A stretch of 64,000 nt of DNA from Diphasiastrum complanatum. Lineage: Eukaryota > Streptophyta > Lycopodiopsida > Lycopodiales > Lycopodiaceae. The position numbers and the translations under genes were made by a program. The stretch covers positions 37,007,648 through 37,071,647 of the forward strand of contig CM055101.1 of assembly GCA_029204225.1 (NCBI GenBank). Reading direction: 5' to 3'. Under the pieces are notes generated by a model. That model was not told where the DNA came from. It was given only the letters and a program-made list of their open reading frames with translations, and ran no database searches. Numbering within the stretch: position 1 is the first letter of the stretch; every line of letters starts with the position of its first letter. Below, one piece after another: positions 35,285-46,230 of this stretch.

Positions 35285-35810
35285 CTAGCAAAGGCAATAG
35301 AAACATTTTTTTTTCTTCAGCTCCCTCTCAAAGCATGATAGCTTGATGACTCCAAGATTGCTCCTCTGTTTTTCAAACAGACCTTTGTCTAAGGCCTTTG
35401 TGAAAATGTCAGCAACCATCGCTTTCGTTCTAGTGAAAGTAGTCTGCAACATCTTCTTCCCGATCAGATCCCTTATCAAGTAGTACTTGATTGCAATGTG
35501 TTTCGTCCTGAGTGAAACACAGGGTCTTTTGTCAGATGTATTGCAAATGTGTTGTCCATCTACAAAACCAAAGGTTCATTCCTCGTTTCGCCCAGTTCAT
35601 CAAGTAACTATTTGAGCCAAATGATTTCATTGGCCATCTTTGCTGCTGCTATGTACTCTGCTTCACAAGATGACTGAGCCACAATGGTCTGCTTCTTGCT
35701 GACCCAGAGAATTGCTGCTCTTGATGCGATGGTGCATCCTCTTGAGACACTCTTACAGTCGTCCTTGAGATTGCAAAATTCGTTTTGCAATCTTCCAATG
35801 AGTCGACTCT
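35285..35810 (-). pseudogene. Copia C RNase H
   Basis: AAILWVSKKQTIVAQSSCEAEYIAA and MVADIFTKALDKGLFEKQRS frame the copia RNase H; an interruption near 35480-35600 breaks it into two frames. The product end KLSCFERE is shared with copia F. Confidence 0.8.
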
Positions 35811-35855
35811 AGATTCGTACAAAGTTGGCTCATTCTAAACACGGCGTAAGCAATG

Positions 35856-36644
35856 TCAGGGCGTGGTGTTATCTGCAAGATACATCAACGATCTGATCGG
35901 CTTTCTGTATGGTGTAAGCTGCATCAATTCTCTTTCTTCTTCAGTCTTCGAACAGTCTTCATTCGTCAGAACTGTTCCTGCAAGCATTGGAGTATTCTCT
36001 CCTTTGTAATTCAGCATCCCGAAATCTTCTAAGATTTTTTGGGTATATCTGGACTGATGAAGGTACAATTTACCTCCCTCATAGTCCCTGTCAATATGTA
36101 AGCCAAGATAACATTTGGCTTCTCCCAGGTCTGCGATCTCAAAATGTTTCGAGATATCATATTTCACCTCAGCAATAAGCTCCTCACTCCTGCAGAGTAT
36201 CAGAGTGTTGTCCACATACACAGCTACAATGATGATCTTCCCATCTATAATTCTTACATAAACATTAGTGGCATTAGTGGCTTGAATCCTAAGAATTTCA
36301 GTGCTTGATCTTTCTTCTTGTACCATTGTCGCACTGACTGCTTCAGACGTAGATATTCCTATGCATTATGCATGCATAAGTAGGTAGTGAATTCGAGATA
36401 TAGCCTGGGGGTTGATCCATGTAGACTTCTTCGTCTAGCTCACCATGCAAGAAGGCTACCTTCTCGTCCATTATGTGAATCCTGAGATCATAAGCAACTG
36501 CATATGCAAACAGTAAACATAGGGACGAATGTTTCATGACAGGAGAGAAGGTCTCAACATAGTCAATACCATATCTCTGAGAAAATCCCTTTGCTACAAG
36601 TCTTGTTTAATACTTTGAGATATCTCCATCCGGTCTATACTTCA
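35856..36644 (-). pseudogene. Copia C reverse transcriptase
   Basis: RT relic in two frames. The upstream part has YGIDYVETFSPVMKHSSL and FLHGELDEEVYMDQPPGY. The downstream part, open at 35856-36326, has the catalytic loop as YVDN (36207-36218) rather than YVDD, then LGEAKCYLGLHI and LYLHQSRYTQKILEDF. A gap near 36330-36350 removes the segment between. Upstream it is cut at 36645 by element A. Confidence 0.85.
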
Positions 36645-36649
36645 GCTTG

Positions 36650-37897
36650 TGTTGTAAAGCTACCTTTACAAGCTTTACTTCTGGCACCATCAGCGCCAGC
36701 TATGTCCCCGGCGCCAGCTGTGCCAGCTGCGCCCCTGCTACTCCCTGCGCCGGCGCCGCTCCTGGCGCCACTGTGACCAGAATCCAGCCGGCGCCAAGTT
36801 CCTATGGCTGAAAATCTTTGATCGGTTCTAGCGGAGTCCAGAGAGCTCAGATCGATGTGCAATCACCTCACACGATCTAGGCATGATTTAAGGAAGCCTA
36901 GGGATCAATAAAATCTAGAGAGAGAAAATGACTTTCTAGAAAGAGAAAATCCTAGAGAGAGAAAAACGTGATTTACCAGCTTGGGCAGAGTGCTTGGTAT
37001 GGGGGGGGGGGTGCCGAATCACAACAATACTATAGGGGAGTGCGGGTTGCGACTCAGGGCGAGCTCCAACCAAGTCTCAGCCTCCCTTGCTGGAATGTTG
37101 TCATGGCTCTCGCCTTGGCATGCTAGCGCCCCAGAGACTAGGGTCGGTCACACACTTGAAATGTAACCTTCTCAGATTTATCAATAAAGTGGGATTTTTC
37201 TCAAACTGACTCTGATTACCTTCTGGGTTTCAGTGTTCGGTAAAAGCGCCAGTTGTAAGGCCGCTTTCCAAATTTTTAACTTGGCACATAGCTGAGGGTC
37301 GTATCCCAGGACGCCAGCGATATGCCGTCGGAACCATTCGTTCCGTGGCGCCAGCGGTATGCTGTCGGGACCATTTGGTCCAGGAACTGGTTGTCTCCAT
37401 ATCTGTCGCGGCTTGTGGTTCTGAGTGTTCCTTGCATGAACGTGAATGGGTTAAGCTCTTGGGGAATTGGGCTCTAACCTGTCGGCTGAGTTGGATGGCT
37501 TGCTTGGGTGGAAGTTACCTGTTTATGGCTGTCCAGTCTGGTGTGGGGCCAGGTTGGCTTCCAGCGCTCGTGACGAAGCTTTCAGTTGGTTAAGTCTGAT
37601 GTAAGTCAGACCGCTTGCTTGGAATGGATGTTACTCGTTTGTAACGAAGCTTTGAGTTGGTTAAGTTTGATGTATGTCGGGCGGCTTGCTTGGAGGGAAG
37701 TCACCCACATCGGGACCCCCGATCTGGTATGGCGCCAGGTTGGATCTCAATGTTAGTTTTTGGAACTTCAAGTTGGTTAAGTCTGATCGTTGTTGGCGAG
37801 TTGGCTGCTTGTATGTCAAGTGGGTTTGGATGGCAAGAGTTGAAGGCTAGGAAGCTAAGTCGTGGTTTCCGGCTCCCTTTGGGATGCCTGCGCTACA
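36650..37897 (+). repeat. Element A left LTR
   Basis: Runs from TGTTGTAAAGC to GCCTGCGCTACA. Contains a GGCGCC-rich stretch (36690-36800), a run of G at about 37000, an AATAAAG signal at about 37183, and 37207-37897, which is repeated at 40473-41115. Its 36970-37200 part is homologous to the B LTR. Confidence 0.8.
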
Positions 37898-37899
37898 TG

Positions 37900-37911
37900 T
37901 GGTATCAGAGC
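37900..37911 (+). other. Primer-binding site of element A
   Basis: TGGTATCAGAGC, initiator-Met tRNA type, two bases after the LTR. Confidence 0.9.
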
Positions 37912-38460
37912 CGACTGGCCGGTCAGCTATGCGGATCTCACTGAAATGGCCACGGTTTGGGGTTCATCAAGACAACTGTTGTGCAAGGTGCTGCCCATAG
38001 TGTAAGCACGGGTGCGTCCACGGTCGGGGTGGTCAGCAGAACGGGGGACTTGATGAGTCAAGGTGCTGCCCTTGAGGTGTAAGCACAGTCAGTTCTCGCG
38101 GTTCGGGCCTGGCGCTGTCTGCACGTAGGACGGATGAGGCAAAGTGTTGCCTAAGGAGGTGAAAGCACGGTTTGTACCTTGTGGGGTGCGGGGCGACATA
38201 TTTGAACTGTACGGGTTAACCATTGATATAGAGATGCTGCTCGAATTCGGGTGTAAAGCACGGGTGGTTAGCTGCCGGTGCGGGATAGCTGCCGATCGTT
38301 TAGCTATAAGGGCTATCGACCAAAAAGTGGTGGGGCGTGACTGAGGCAATGTGCTGCTTAATGGTGAAAGCATGGATAGTTGGAGGGGTGTCCTATGTGG
38401 GCTGATTCCGTGATCGATTTGTATGGGCGCGGCCAAGCAAAGGTCCGTTGGCAGGACCAT
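37912..38460 (+). other. Element A leader, shared with element B
   Basis: Non-coding. The same blocks occur in reverse at about 55790-56263 in element B (GACGGATGAGGCAAAGTG, GGTGCGGGGCGACATATT, CGACCAAAAAGTGGTGGGGC). Short motif GTGTAAGCACG/GTGAAAGCACG recurs about five times at roughly 80-110-bp spacing. Confidence 0.75.
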
Positions 38461-38648
38461 CTCAAAGGGGGACCTTGTCTTTGTTACTTGTTAGTAAACC
38501 TGCCTGAGTGTCTTACTTGTATGTATTCGTGGTGAGTCTTAGTACTCGTGCTTTGCCTGGTTTGCATGATTGCTTGTGATACAAGGAGCTGATGGCTTGA
38601 GAAGGAACCTTTTCTTTTGAAGGCTGATACCATCAAACAAAGAGGACT

Positions 38649-39152
38649 ACAGAATCTGTGGGGCGGATTTGCAGTTCAAGTACTCGCACGTGAACGGCAA
38701 CGAAACGACTCAATGTTTGCAAATGATGGATGGCTAGCCTGTTTCTTGGGTTAGTTTCATTTGCGACAACGCCCACCAGACGCAAGCAGGAAGTCAAAAG
38801 TTGGAAAGGGCAATTTCAGGGGAGATCTTCTGTGGAGCAGTTGGTCTTCATTTTGGGACGGCCACTTTCGGAACTGAAACTCACTGAGCATGGGTGATAT
38901 ACAGAATCTGTGGGGCGGATTTGTAGTTCAAGTACTCGCACGTGAACGGCAACGAAACGACTCAATGTTTGCAAAGGATGGATGGCTAGCCTGTTTCTTG
39001 GGTTAGTTTCATTTGCGACAACGCCCACCAGACGCAAGCAGGAAGTCAAAATTTGGAAAGGGCAATTTCAGGGGAGATCTTCTATGGAGCAGTTGGTCTT
39101 CATTTTGGGACGGCCACCTTCGGAACTCAAACTCACTGAGCATGGGTGATAT
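38649..39152 (+). repeat. 252-bp tandem duplication in element A
   Basis: ACAGAATCTGTGGGGCGG starts units at 38649 and 38901. The copies are nearly identical over 252 bp, so the duplication is recent. Non-coding. Confidence 0.92.
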
Positions 39153-40472
39153 CCAGTATCAGTTGGGTTTTTCCTCAAAGGGGAAAGACTAGGATCCTCT
39201 TCAGAGATTGGCAACAAGTTGGATCGAGCCATAATCCTAGCAGATGGGAAGCAAAGTGTTGGAAAGGCTTTTTGTCCGAAGAACTCTACTCTAAGTCCGA
39301 TCAGCTGATTTTATAAGTGGAGGGGAACTATCACACGCACCTCTCTCTTGGGGCAAATTTTGAATGAAAGTTGATCAAATGGGGGCAAATTCAAGGTGTC
39401 CTAGCCATACTCACACGAGGAGACTGGCGAACTTTGGACCTAATAAGTTGACAAGTTTCTGTTGTGGAAAAGGAAAGTTTGTTATAGGCTTTCTCTGGAC
39501 TAGCAATGATGAGGAAACATATGAGTACGTTGGTTTGTGTTACGTGTAAGGCAGCTGATCAATGAAGGAACTGTGAAAGTTGAGTCTTGCATGACAAACT
39601 TGGTATTTCGAACGGACGCTAAGGGACAGTTCGCGTTGAGATCGGACTAGTGCAAACTCTGGGTGCATGTGTCTGATTCAAAGAGAGCTACTTGAAGCCA
39701 AGCTCGATGTACACTTCTTGTTTTGACTGTGAGGCAACTGACCAGTGATGGAATTGTGAAAGTCAAGTTTTGCGCGACGGACATGGTGCTTCAAACAAAC
39801 GCGAAGAGATAGTTCGGATGCGGATCAAACTGGTGCGACCCTTTGGCTTTCCACGAGGTCAATGGTTACATTTGGGCTGATTCAAAGAGCTACTTCAAGC
39901 TAAGTGAGAGGTGCATTGCGGAGTACTCAATCTTTGCCTACCTCAAAGAGCCAATATGGAAAAGTATCAAGATCAGGCTGGGACAAGGAGAGAAATCAAG
40001 GTGCAGAAGCAACAAGGCACGGAGTGGACCATAAAGTGGGCAATCAAACAATAAATCTTTTGGCTCAGGGAGCCTTGATACCTGTGCGGAACTGAACAAA
40101 TCTGGTGCTCAGGGAGCTCAACACAAAGTGCATCAAGGACAAATCAGGAGCTCAAAGGAGTTCCAAAGTCGAAAGTCAGAAGCGACAGGGGCGAACATTT
40201 CAAAGAAAGGCCTCTGTCACCAGTTAATAAGGTTTTTGGGTTTTACGAAAGCGATATCAAATCTACGCTTTTCCCAGACAAAGATATATTTTTCAAGTTA
40301 TGTAATCTTTCAGTACAAAGAGCTGAGCCTCCGACTTGTGGTGTGCCAGCTTCAATGTTAATAAAAAGTGGCCAGTAAATTGAGTACCGTGCCAAGTAGC
40401 TTAAATGTATAGTTATTTTAATTGGGAGACACCTTTACTTTAATCTGACATCTGATGAGGACATCAGATTAC
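39153..40472. other. Element A internal region without recognised genes
   Basis: Only short ORFs on either strand, and no retroviral motif. The last 150 bp contain CTGAGCCTCCGACTTGTGGTG, similar to the start of the B LTR, suggesting remains of a different U3. Confidence 0.5.
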
Positions 40473-41115
40473 TGACTCTGATTACCTTCTGGGTTTCAGT
40501 GTTCGGTAAAAGCGCCAGTTGTAAGGCCGCTTTCCAAATTTTTAACTTGGCACATAGTTGAGGGTCGTATCCCAGGACGCCAGCGGTATGCCGTTGGGAC
40601 TATTCGGTCCGTGGCGCCAGCGGTATGCTGTCGGGACCATTTGGTCCAGGAACTGGTTGTCTCCATATCTGTCGCGGCTTGTGGTTCTGAGTGATACTTG
40701 CATGAACGTGAATGGGTTAAGCTCTTGGGGAACTGGGCTCTAACCTGTCGGCTGAGTTGGATGGCTTGCTTGGGTAGAATTTACCTGTTTATGGCTGTCC
40801 AGTCTGGTGTGGCGCCAGGTAAGTCAGACCGCTTGCTTGGAATGGATGTTACTCGTTTGTAACGAAGCTTCGAGTTGGTTAAGTTTGATGTATGTCGGGC
40901 GGCTTGCTTGGAGGGAAGTCACCCACATCGGGACCCTCGATCTGGCATGGCGCCAGGTTGGATCTCAATGTTGGTTTTCGGAACTTCAAGTTGGTTAAGT
41001 CTGATCGTTGTTGGCGAGTTGGCTGCCTGTATGTCAAGTGGGTTTGGATGGCAAGAGTTGAAGGCTGGAAAGCTAAGTTGTGGTTCCCGGCTCCCTTTGG
41101 GATGCCTGCGCTATA
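40473..41115 (+). repeat. Element A right LTR part
   Basis: Homologous to 37207-37897, with about 48 bp missing near 40818. Ends GCCTGCGCTATA at the target duplication. The sequence left of 40473 does not match the left LTR. Confidence 0.85.
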
Positions 41116-41120
41116 GCTTG

Positions 41121-41330
41121 TATCCCATTTGTATTTCACAGTCTTTTGCTTATCTGGTAATGGCTGCAACATCCATACCTGGTTCTTCCTCATGGAATCC
41201 ATCTCCTCATTCATGGCTTGGATCCATTTGTCCTTCTTTGGACATTCAATTGCTTCCTTGAATGTATGTGGTTCGCCACTGAATCCACAAAACTCTTCTG
41301 ACGTAGAAGCTGAGCTACCTAGCACAACTG
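41121..41330 (-). pseudogene. Copia C reverse transcriptase N-terminal part
   Basis: Minus strand reads KEAIECPKKDKWIQAMNEEM, then KNQVWMLQPLPDKQK and YKWDTS, the copia RT beginning (WxxAMxEE...LVPLP...KW). It continues across element A into KLKYRPDGDIS at about 36600-36640. Confidence 0.85.
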
Positions 41331-41333
41331 AAC

Positions 41334-42424
41334 AACGTTTCTGGACCAACCTTGCAAAATTACCCAATTGGCAAGATTGGAAGCACACAGAATGGATCAT
41401 TTTTGCAGCACTAGTATGGTCCGGTCTAAACGGACTTTTAATGGCTCAATTTTCAGGGCCATCTATTCTTGGTAGTAGCACAATCTAAAATGAACTGCAC
41501 AGCCGACTCAAAACGTGCTAGTTGGAGTCGAAATGCGCATCGACCAAAGTCGGCCCGAAAAACTGCTACAGGGCTACATGCCCTGAACGTGCATCGTTGC
41601 TAGGATTCTGACTTCGATGGGCTTTGACCTTGTACCATAGCTCACCGAAAGTCTGTAGGCTCATTACAAACCACCAGAATTGGCTAGAACGATGTTTCTG
41701 GACCAACCTTGCAAAAGCACCCAATTGGCAAAATTGGGACCATTTTCGCAACACTGGTATGGTCTGGTCCAAATGGACTTCCGTGGCTCAATTTTCAAGC
41801 TCGTATGTTCTTGGTAGTAGCATAATCTAAATCGAACTATAAAACACCTATCTGGCTCGAAACGTGCTAGTTGGAGTCGAGATGTGCATCAAGTCGGCCC
41901 AAAAAATTGCTACAATGCAACACGCACATTGTTGCTATGGTTCTAACTTCGATGGGCCTTGATCCCCTATAGCGTAGCTCGTCGCAAGTATGTATGCTCG
42001 CAAACCACTAGTACCAGCCATAATGACATTTTTGGACCAGTCATGCAAAATCACCAATTGACAAGATTGGAAGCACACGAAATGGAGCGTTTTTGCAGCA
42101 CTAGTATGGTTTGTTCCAAACGGGCTTTTGTGGCTCGGTTTTCAGAGCCGTCTGTTCCTGGTAGTTGTGTATGGACTTATGTGAAGCAATGACATGAAGT
42201 ACCAGTGTTATCTATCTAACCCTTGGGCACTCAAAAATGATTTGGCCTAAATCTCAAACCATATTATGTCCCATTAGGGGCAACTTGGGCACTAACTTTT
42301 CTGATGCGTAGGTGGTGAGGTTTTAGTGATTATGCCCTAGCAATTAGTTCATGATGTTCTACCTCATGCAATTTACAACTGTAAAATCTGAGTACCAAAA
42401 GCACAAGTGGGCCACTAGAAGTAG
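41334..42424. repeat. Tandem repeat, about 350-bp unit, three diverged copies
   Basis: Units begin near 41334, 41691 and 42028, marked by TTTCTGGACCAACCTTGCAAAA and ending in repeated TTCTTGGTAGTAGCA and CTTCGATGGGC blocks. Copies differ by substitutions and indels. The third runs into related sequence cut at 42424 by copia D. Confidence 0.8.
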
Positions 42425-42689
42425 TGTCAAACAATCATATACGCAACATCAAGCATTCACCATAAGAAATCACCAAGTAGAGAGGCGGAAGAAGAACGCG
42501 CAATATCACTCTATCACACTATTGCATATTGAATGTAAAATGTACAAATGAACCCTGAACCCTGATAGAGAGAGAAAATCTACGAGTACACTAATAGACT
42601 AGCCTATGGCTAATTACAGTTGGTAACAGTTGTCAACATTAATGTACATCGTAAACAATAACAATGAAGTTTATCATTGATTTCTAACA
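42425..42689 (-). repeat. Copia D 3' LTR (265 bp)
   Basis: Plus-strand reading TGTCAAACAATC...TTTCTAACA; minus-strand start TGTTAGAAATC. The RNase H frame stops within its first bases. Confidence 0.93.
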
Positions 42690-43121
42690 CTCTCCCTCAA
42701 TGATAAAATTACATTCTTCTATTCTTAATAGAGTACGAAACCTCTCAAATTTACATCTACCTACTGACTTAGTAAAAATATTTGCCATTTGATCTTCAGA
42801 TTTACAAAAAACAAGATCAATGGCTCCATCAAGAATTTTCTCTTGGACAAAATGATAGTGTATTTTGATGTGCTTGGTTCGAGCATATAAAACTGGATTT
42901 TTGACAAGGTGAATGCAGCTTTGATTGTCGCAAGATATAGTAGTCGCATCCACTTGTGGTTGACCTAAATCCACAAACAATCTTCGTAACCATACTGCTT
43001 CTTGTGTAGCATTGTTGAGTGCTCGATATTCAGCTTTCGTCAATGATAAGACTACTGCAGGTTGTTTTTTGCTGCTCCATGAAATTGCAACCGTACCATA
43101 ACTGAATGTATGACCACCCAA
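42684..43121 (-). pseudogene. Copia D RNase H
   Basis: Open frame of 145 codons: [45 protein letters not shown] and ANIFTKSVG are copia RNase H motifs in order. Comes last in pol, ending at the LTR. The first bases overlap an RT-tail frame. Confidence 0.9.
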
Positions 43122-43645
43122 TCAAATCATCCACGTACAACACAATGAATACTATATCTGAATCTTGCCTTAGAATGTAAAGATTAGGATCAACATCACT
43201 CTTTACTTCGCTTGAAGTGTTCATCAATGCAAGAGTACCACGCCCGTGGTGCTTGCTTCAATCCATAAATGGCTTTTTTGAGCTTACAAACGAGATGCTC
43301 TCTCCTTGGCACAACAAATCCTTGAGGTTGTACTAAGTACACCTCTTCATCTAGCACTCCATTAAGAAAAGCAGATTTAACATCCATTTGTTGGATCTTC
43401 CAATCATAGAAAGCAGAAATAGCAATGATAGAATGTATGGTTACCATCTTAGCTACGGGTGTGAAGGTTTCTTCAAAAGGTTTTCGATTTTTGCTTGATC
43501 TTCTAAGCTCTCCCTGCTCGCTAGATTCGGGAGTATTTTTCTTCTTTGCATCATCTGTGACTGATAAGTACCATTTAGGTACTTTCTTGAGGACTTCAGC
43601 ATCAGGCTTGTCTTTTTCCATTGGATGTTCTGTATCAAAATCCAT
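43030..43645 (-). pseudogene. Copia D reverse transcriptase
   Basis: Contains ETFTPVAKMVTIHSIIAISA, QQMDVKSAFLNGVLDEEVY, KKAIYGLKQAPRAWY and, after a frameshift near 43210, VFIVLYVDDLI with the intact YVDD. About 20 codons before ETFTP and most of the thumb after YVDD are missing, so it is inactive. Confidence 0.88.
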
Positions 43646-44535
43646 TTTCTGACCTGTACTTTTGCTCCCTCATCAAAAGGTTCAGTGTTTACTTCAAATT
43701 GTTCACCTCGACCCATCTCGTCAAATGTAGCATCCCTAGAAATCACAAGCTTCTGTGCATTTGTGTCATAAATCATGTATGCCTTGGCCTTCTCATCATA
43801 TCCAAGGAAAATACACTCGATAGCTTTTGCATCCAATTTTCTTCGTTTCTCATCAAGAATATGAGCATAATCATCACAACTAAATACTCTCAAATGAGAA
43901 ATATTAGGTTTCTTTCTAGTAAAAGATTCATAAGGTGTCTTACCTTCCACGGATTTTGTAGGACACTGATTCAGGATGTGCGTAGTTGTGCTAAAAGCTT
44001 CTGCCCAAAAGGTGTTTGGCAGACCCTTGCTTTTGAGCATCGCTCTGGCCATCTGAACAATAGATATGTTCTTTCGTTCCGCAACTCCATTTTGCTGTGG
44101 TGAATAAGGTGTTGTAGTTTGTCTCTTGATCCCTTGATCTTTGTAGAAATCAATAAATTCTGTCAAAAAATACTCACACCTCCATCAGATCTCAAAGTCT
44201 TGATGCAACATCCTGTTTTCCTTTCAACTAATGCCTTGAATTCCTTGAACTTAGCAAAAGCATCTGATTTCTTGCTTATGAAATAAATCCAAATGCATCT
44301 GCTATAGTCATCAATGAAGGTAATAAAGTAATAGTAGCCACTAAGAGATCTAGTCTGAATAGGTCTACATAGATCATTGTGGACAAGATCTAGGATGCCA
44401 CTGGCTCTCCTTGCTCCACTTTTGGGAAACCTCTCTCTGTGTTGTTTTCCCAAAATGCAACCTTCACAGATTTTTTCTTCCAAAGAAATATCAGGCAATC
44501 CAATAACTAAACTTTGAGCACTAATATGACCAAAT
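43453..44535 (-). pseudogene. Copia D pre-integrase and integrase
   Basis: From 44535: [25 protein letters not shown] (zinc domain), LVHNDLCRPIQTRSLSGYYY (first catalytic Asp), LRSDGG (second), then a frameshift near 44165 and [13 protein letters not shown] (catalytic Glu), HLRVFSCDDYAHI, ECIFLGYDEKAKAY and VISRDATFDE. The core is complete in content but split in two frames. Its upstream end is cut by element E. Confidence 0.9.
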
Positions 44536-45328
44536 TGTTGATAATTGTTTCGTGTTCGTCTTCTCCTTCTCTTTTTGCAAACAATTTTCTTTCTTTGAAT
44601 TATCTTTTCGTGCGGAAGCCCTTACAGGATCCCAAACACTCGACTACACATCACAGAACATATTTTATTCTAGCAATCAAGACACACAACACAAGACAAT
44701 GAGATACACGAAAATAGAACGACTATATTGTCAGTTTGGTTTTGGAGTGAGATCGTCAGTGTCTCACTCGTTGGCGGATTGACACTCTGCTCTTACGCTG
44801 TGTTCTACTCGTTGGCAGACTTTCATGCACAACTATGGTGTCTTTACTTTCTCACTCTATTCGCTACGTCTCTCTCTCTGTCTCTTACAGATCTTTGTAT
44901 TCTCATCACTTAGTTATGATTCAGAGAGGATCGTTTATACCTCCACTATGTGGAGTTTACAAGATAGCTAAACGTCGAATCACATGACTAGTTAACGCTA
45001 ATCAACTAGTTAGTTAGTCTCCGTCGTTGCTACTCGTTTCAGCTGGGCGTGAAGCCCGTTGAGCTGCCAGTTGGCAGTGCAAAAGATTTTTCTTCGTTTC
45101 ATTCGTAATCTCCCGTTTGCTTTCGTTTTGTTTGTTTCTTTTCGTAGTTTTCGTTTTGCGTCCCTTTTGCGGTTTGTGGTCCTGGAGGTGTGTTTGCGAT
45201 TCGTGAATGATTTGCGAATCGTTCGTGCTTCGAGTCAAAGACACATTGACTATCACGAATCGTTCTCGTTCGACCTTCGTGTCTTGTTCGTGCTGCCACA
45301 AAGTTCCAGGAGTTCACCATTTCTGACA
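44536..45328 (-). repeat. Copia E 3' LTR (793 bp)
   Basis: Repeats 46231-47023 over its length with scattered substitutions. The last 250 bp on the plus strand (U3 start) are rich in TTCGT motifs. Confidence 0.9.
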
Positions 45329-45329
45329 C

Positions 45330-46164
45330 TAACCTTGTAGCTTTGTTTGTTCAATTCGATTGCCTCTCTTTGCTTGGTAAAGAGTGGCTTGTCGAGCGGT
45401 TTCGTGAGGAGATCTGCAATCATACTTTCTGTTTTTATGAAATGGACCTGGAGCTCTCCTTTCGAGATCAAATCTCAAATGTGATGGTACTTCAGAGGAA
45501 TGTGCTTCGTCTTTGAATGGAAGACAGGATCCTAGGACAGATAGATGGCACTCTGAGAGTCCATCATCATCGTGCTTGGCCCCTCTTGTGGTATCTCAAT
45601 TGCCTCCAACATCATTTGTAGCCACACTACCTCATTCGCCACTTTCGAGACCGCGACATACTCAGCCTCGCAAGAGGATTGAGCTACCAAGGTTTGCTTT
45701 TTGCATATCCAAATGATTGCAGCTCCGCACGCTATTGTACATCCTCCAGTAATGGACTTGCTGTCATCTTTGCAGCTCGCCCAGCTCGCATCACTTAAGT
45801 GATGCAGCTCGAATCCTTTCTCTTCGTTTCTAGCTCTGTAGGTTATTCTGGGTACCCTTCAGATACTGTAGGATTTGTTTGGCCATTTTTCAATGTGCTA
45901 GACCAGGATTTGAACAGAATTGGCTCAATGCATAAATAGAGAAGGCCAGATCGGGTCTGGTACAAATTGTTAAGTACATCAGACTATCGATTAAGTTCTG
46001 GTAGGGTATATCTGCCATCTTCTGTTCTTTCTCTTCTGTTTTGGGCAATCATGTTTCATGAGCTTGGCTCCGTCCTTCAGGAGTGTTTTAATTTTGAATT
46101 TCCAGATTCTATAATTCACGGCATCGAGACTGATTGCTACTCTGGTCTGGATTGTCGTAGCCAT
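45330..46164 (-). pseudogene. Copia E: Gag start fused to RT end and RNase H
   Basis: ATG at 46164 opens MATTIQTRVAISLDAVNYRI, a copia Gag N-terminus. After about 30 codons it passes, near 46070, into RT C-terminal sequence (KHDCPK, then in a shifted frame MADIPYQNLI, SLMYL, TRPDLAFSIYALSQF). RNase H follows: DASWASCKDDSKSI, KKQTLVAQSSCEAEYVA and MIADLLTKPLDKPLFTKQRE. Frameshifts and stops are present. Protease, integrase and the RT catalytic site are deleted. Confidence 0.85.
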
Positions 46165-46218
46165 ATTGTGTTGTCTGGAAGAATCACTGCTGGGATATCA
46201 GTAGTGATAACCTGTCTG

Positions 46219-46230
46219 GCTCTGATACCA
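46219..46230 (-). other. Primer-binding site of copia E
   Basis: TGGTATCAGAGC on the minus strand, abutting the LTR end GCGACA. Confidence 0.92.

Larger units (their letters stand above)
36650..41115 (+). mobile_element. Element A: non-autonomous gypsy-like LTR element in copia C
   Basis: 4466 bp flanked by the 5-bp duplication GCTTG (36645-36649 and 41116-41120) inside the copia C reverse transcriptase gene. Left end TGTTGTAAAGC equals the LTR start of element B; PBS TGGTATCAGAGC lies at 37900-37911, two bases after the LTR. The leader (37912-38460) is homologous to that of B. No gag, protease, RT or integrase is recognisable inside. The left LTR is about 1248 bp, while at the right end only its R/U5-like part (40473-41115) matches. 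A non-coding derivative mobilised in trans is the likely reading. Confidence 0.85.
34480..41400 (-). mobile_element. Copia element C, 5'-truncated, split by element A
   Basis: Minus-strand copia relic. From its 3' end: LTR 34480-35241, RNase H 35285-35810, reverse transcriptase 35856-36644, then interrupted by element A (36650-41115), and resumed as the RT start at 41121-41330. Its gag and integrase are missing, cut near 41330 at a tandem repeat. Same family as copia F at the right end of the window: RNase H and LTR sequences match across most of their length. Confidence 0.8.

Noticed and set aside
37345-38460. Several ORFs in the LTR and leader of element A
   Set aside because: The homologous leader in B does not keep these frames; non-coding.
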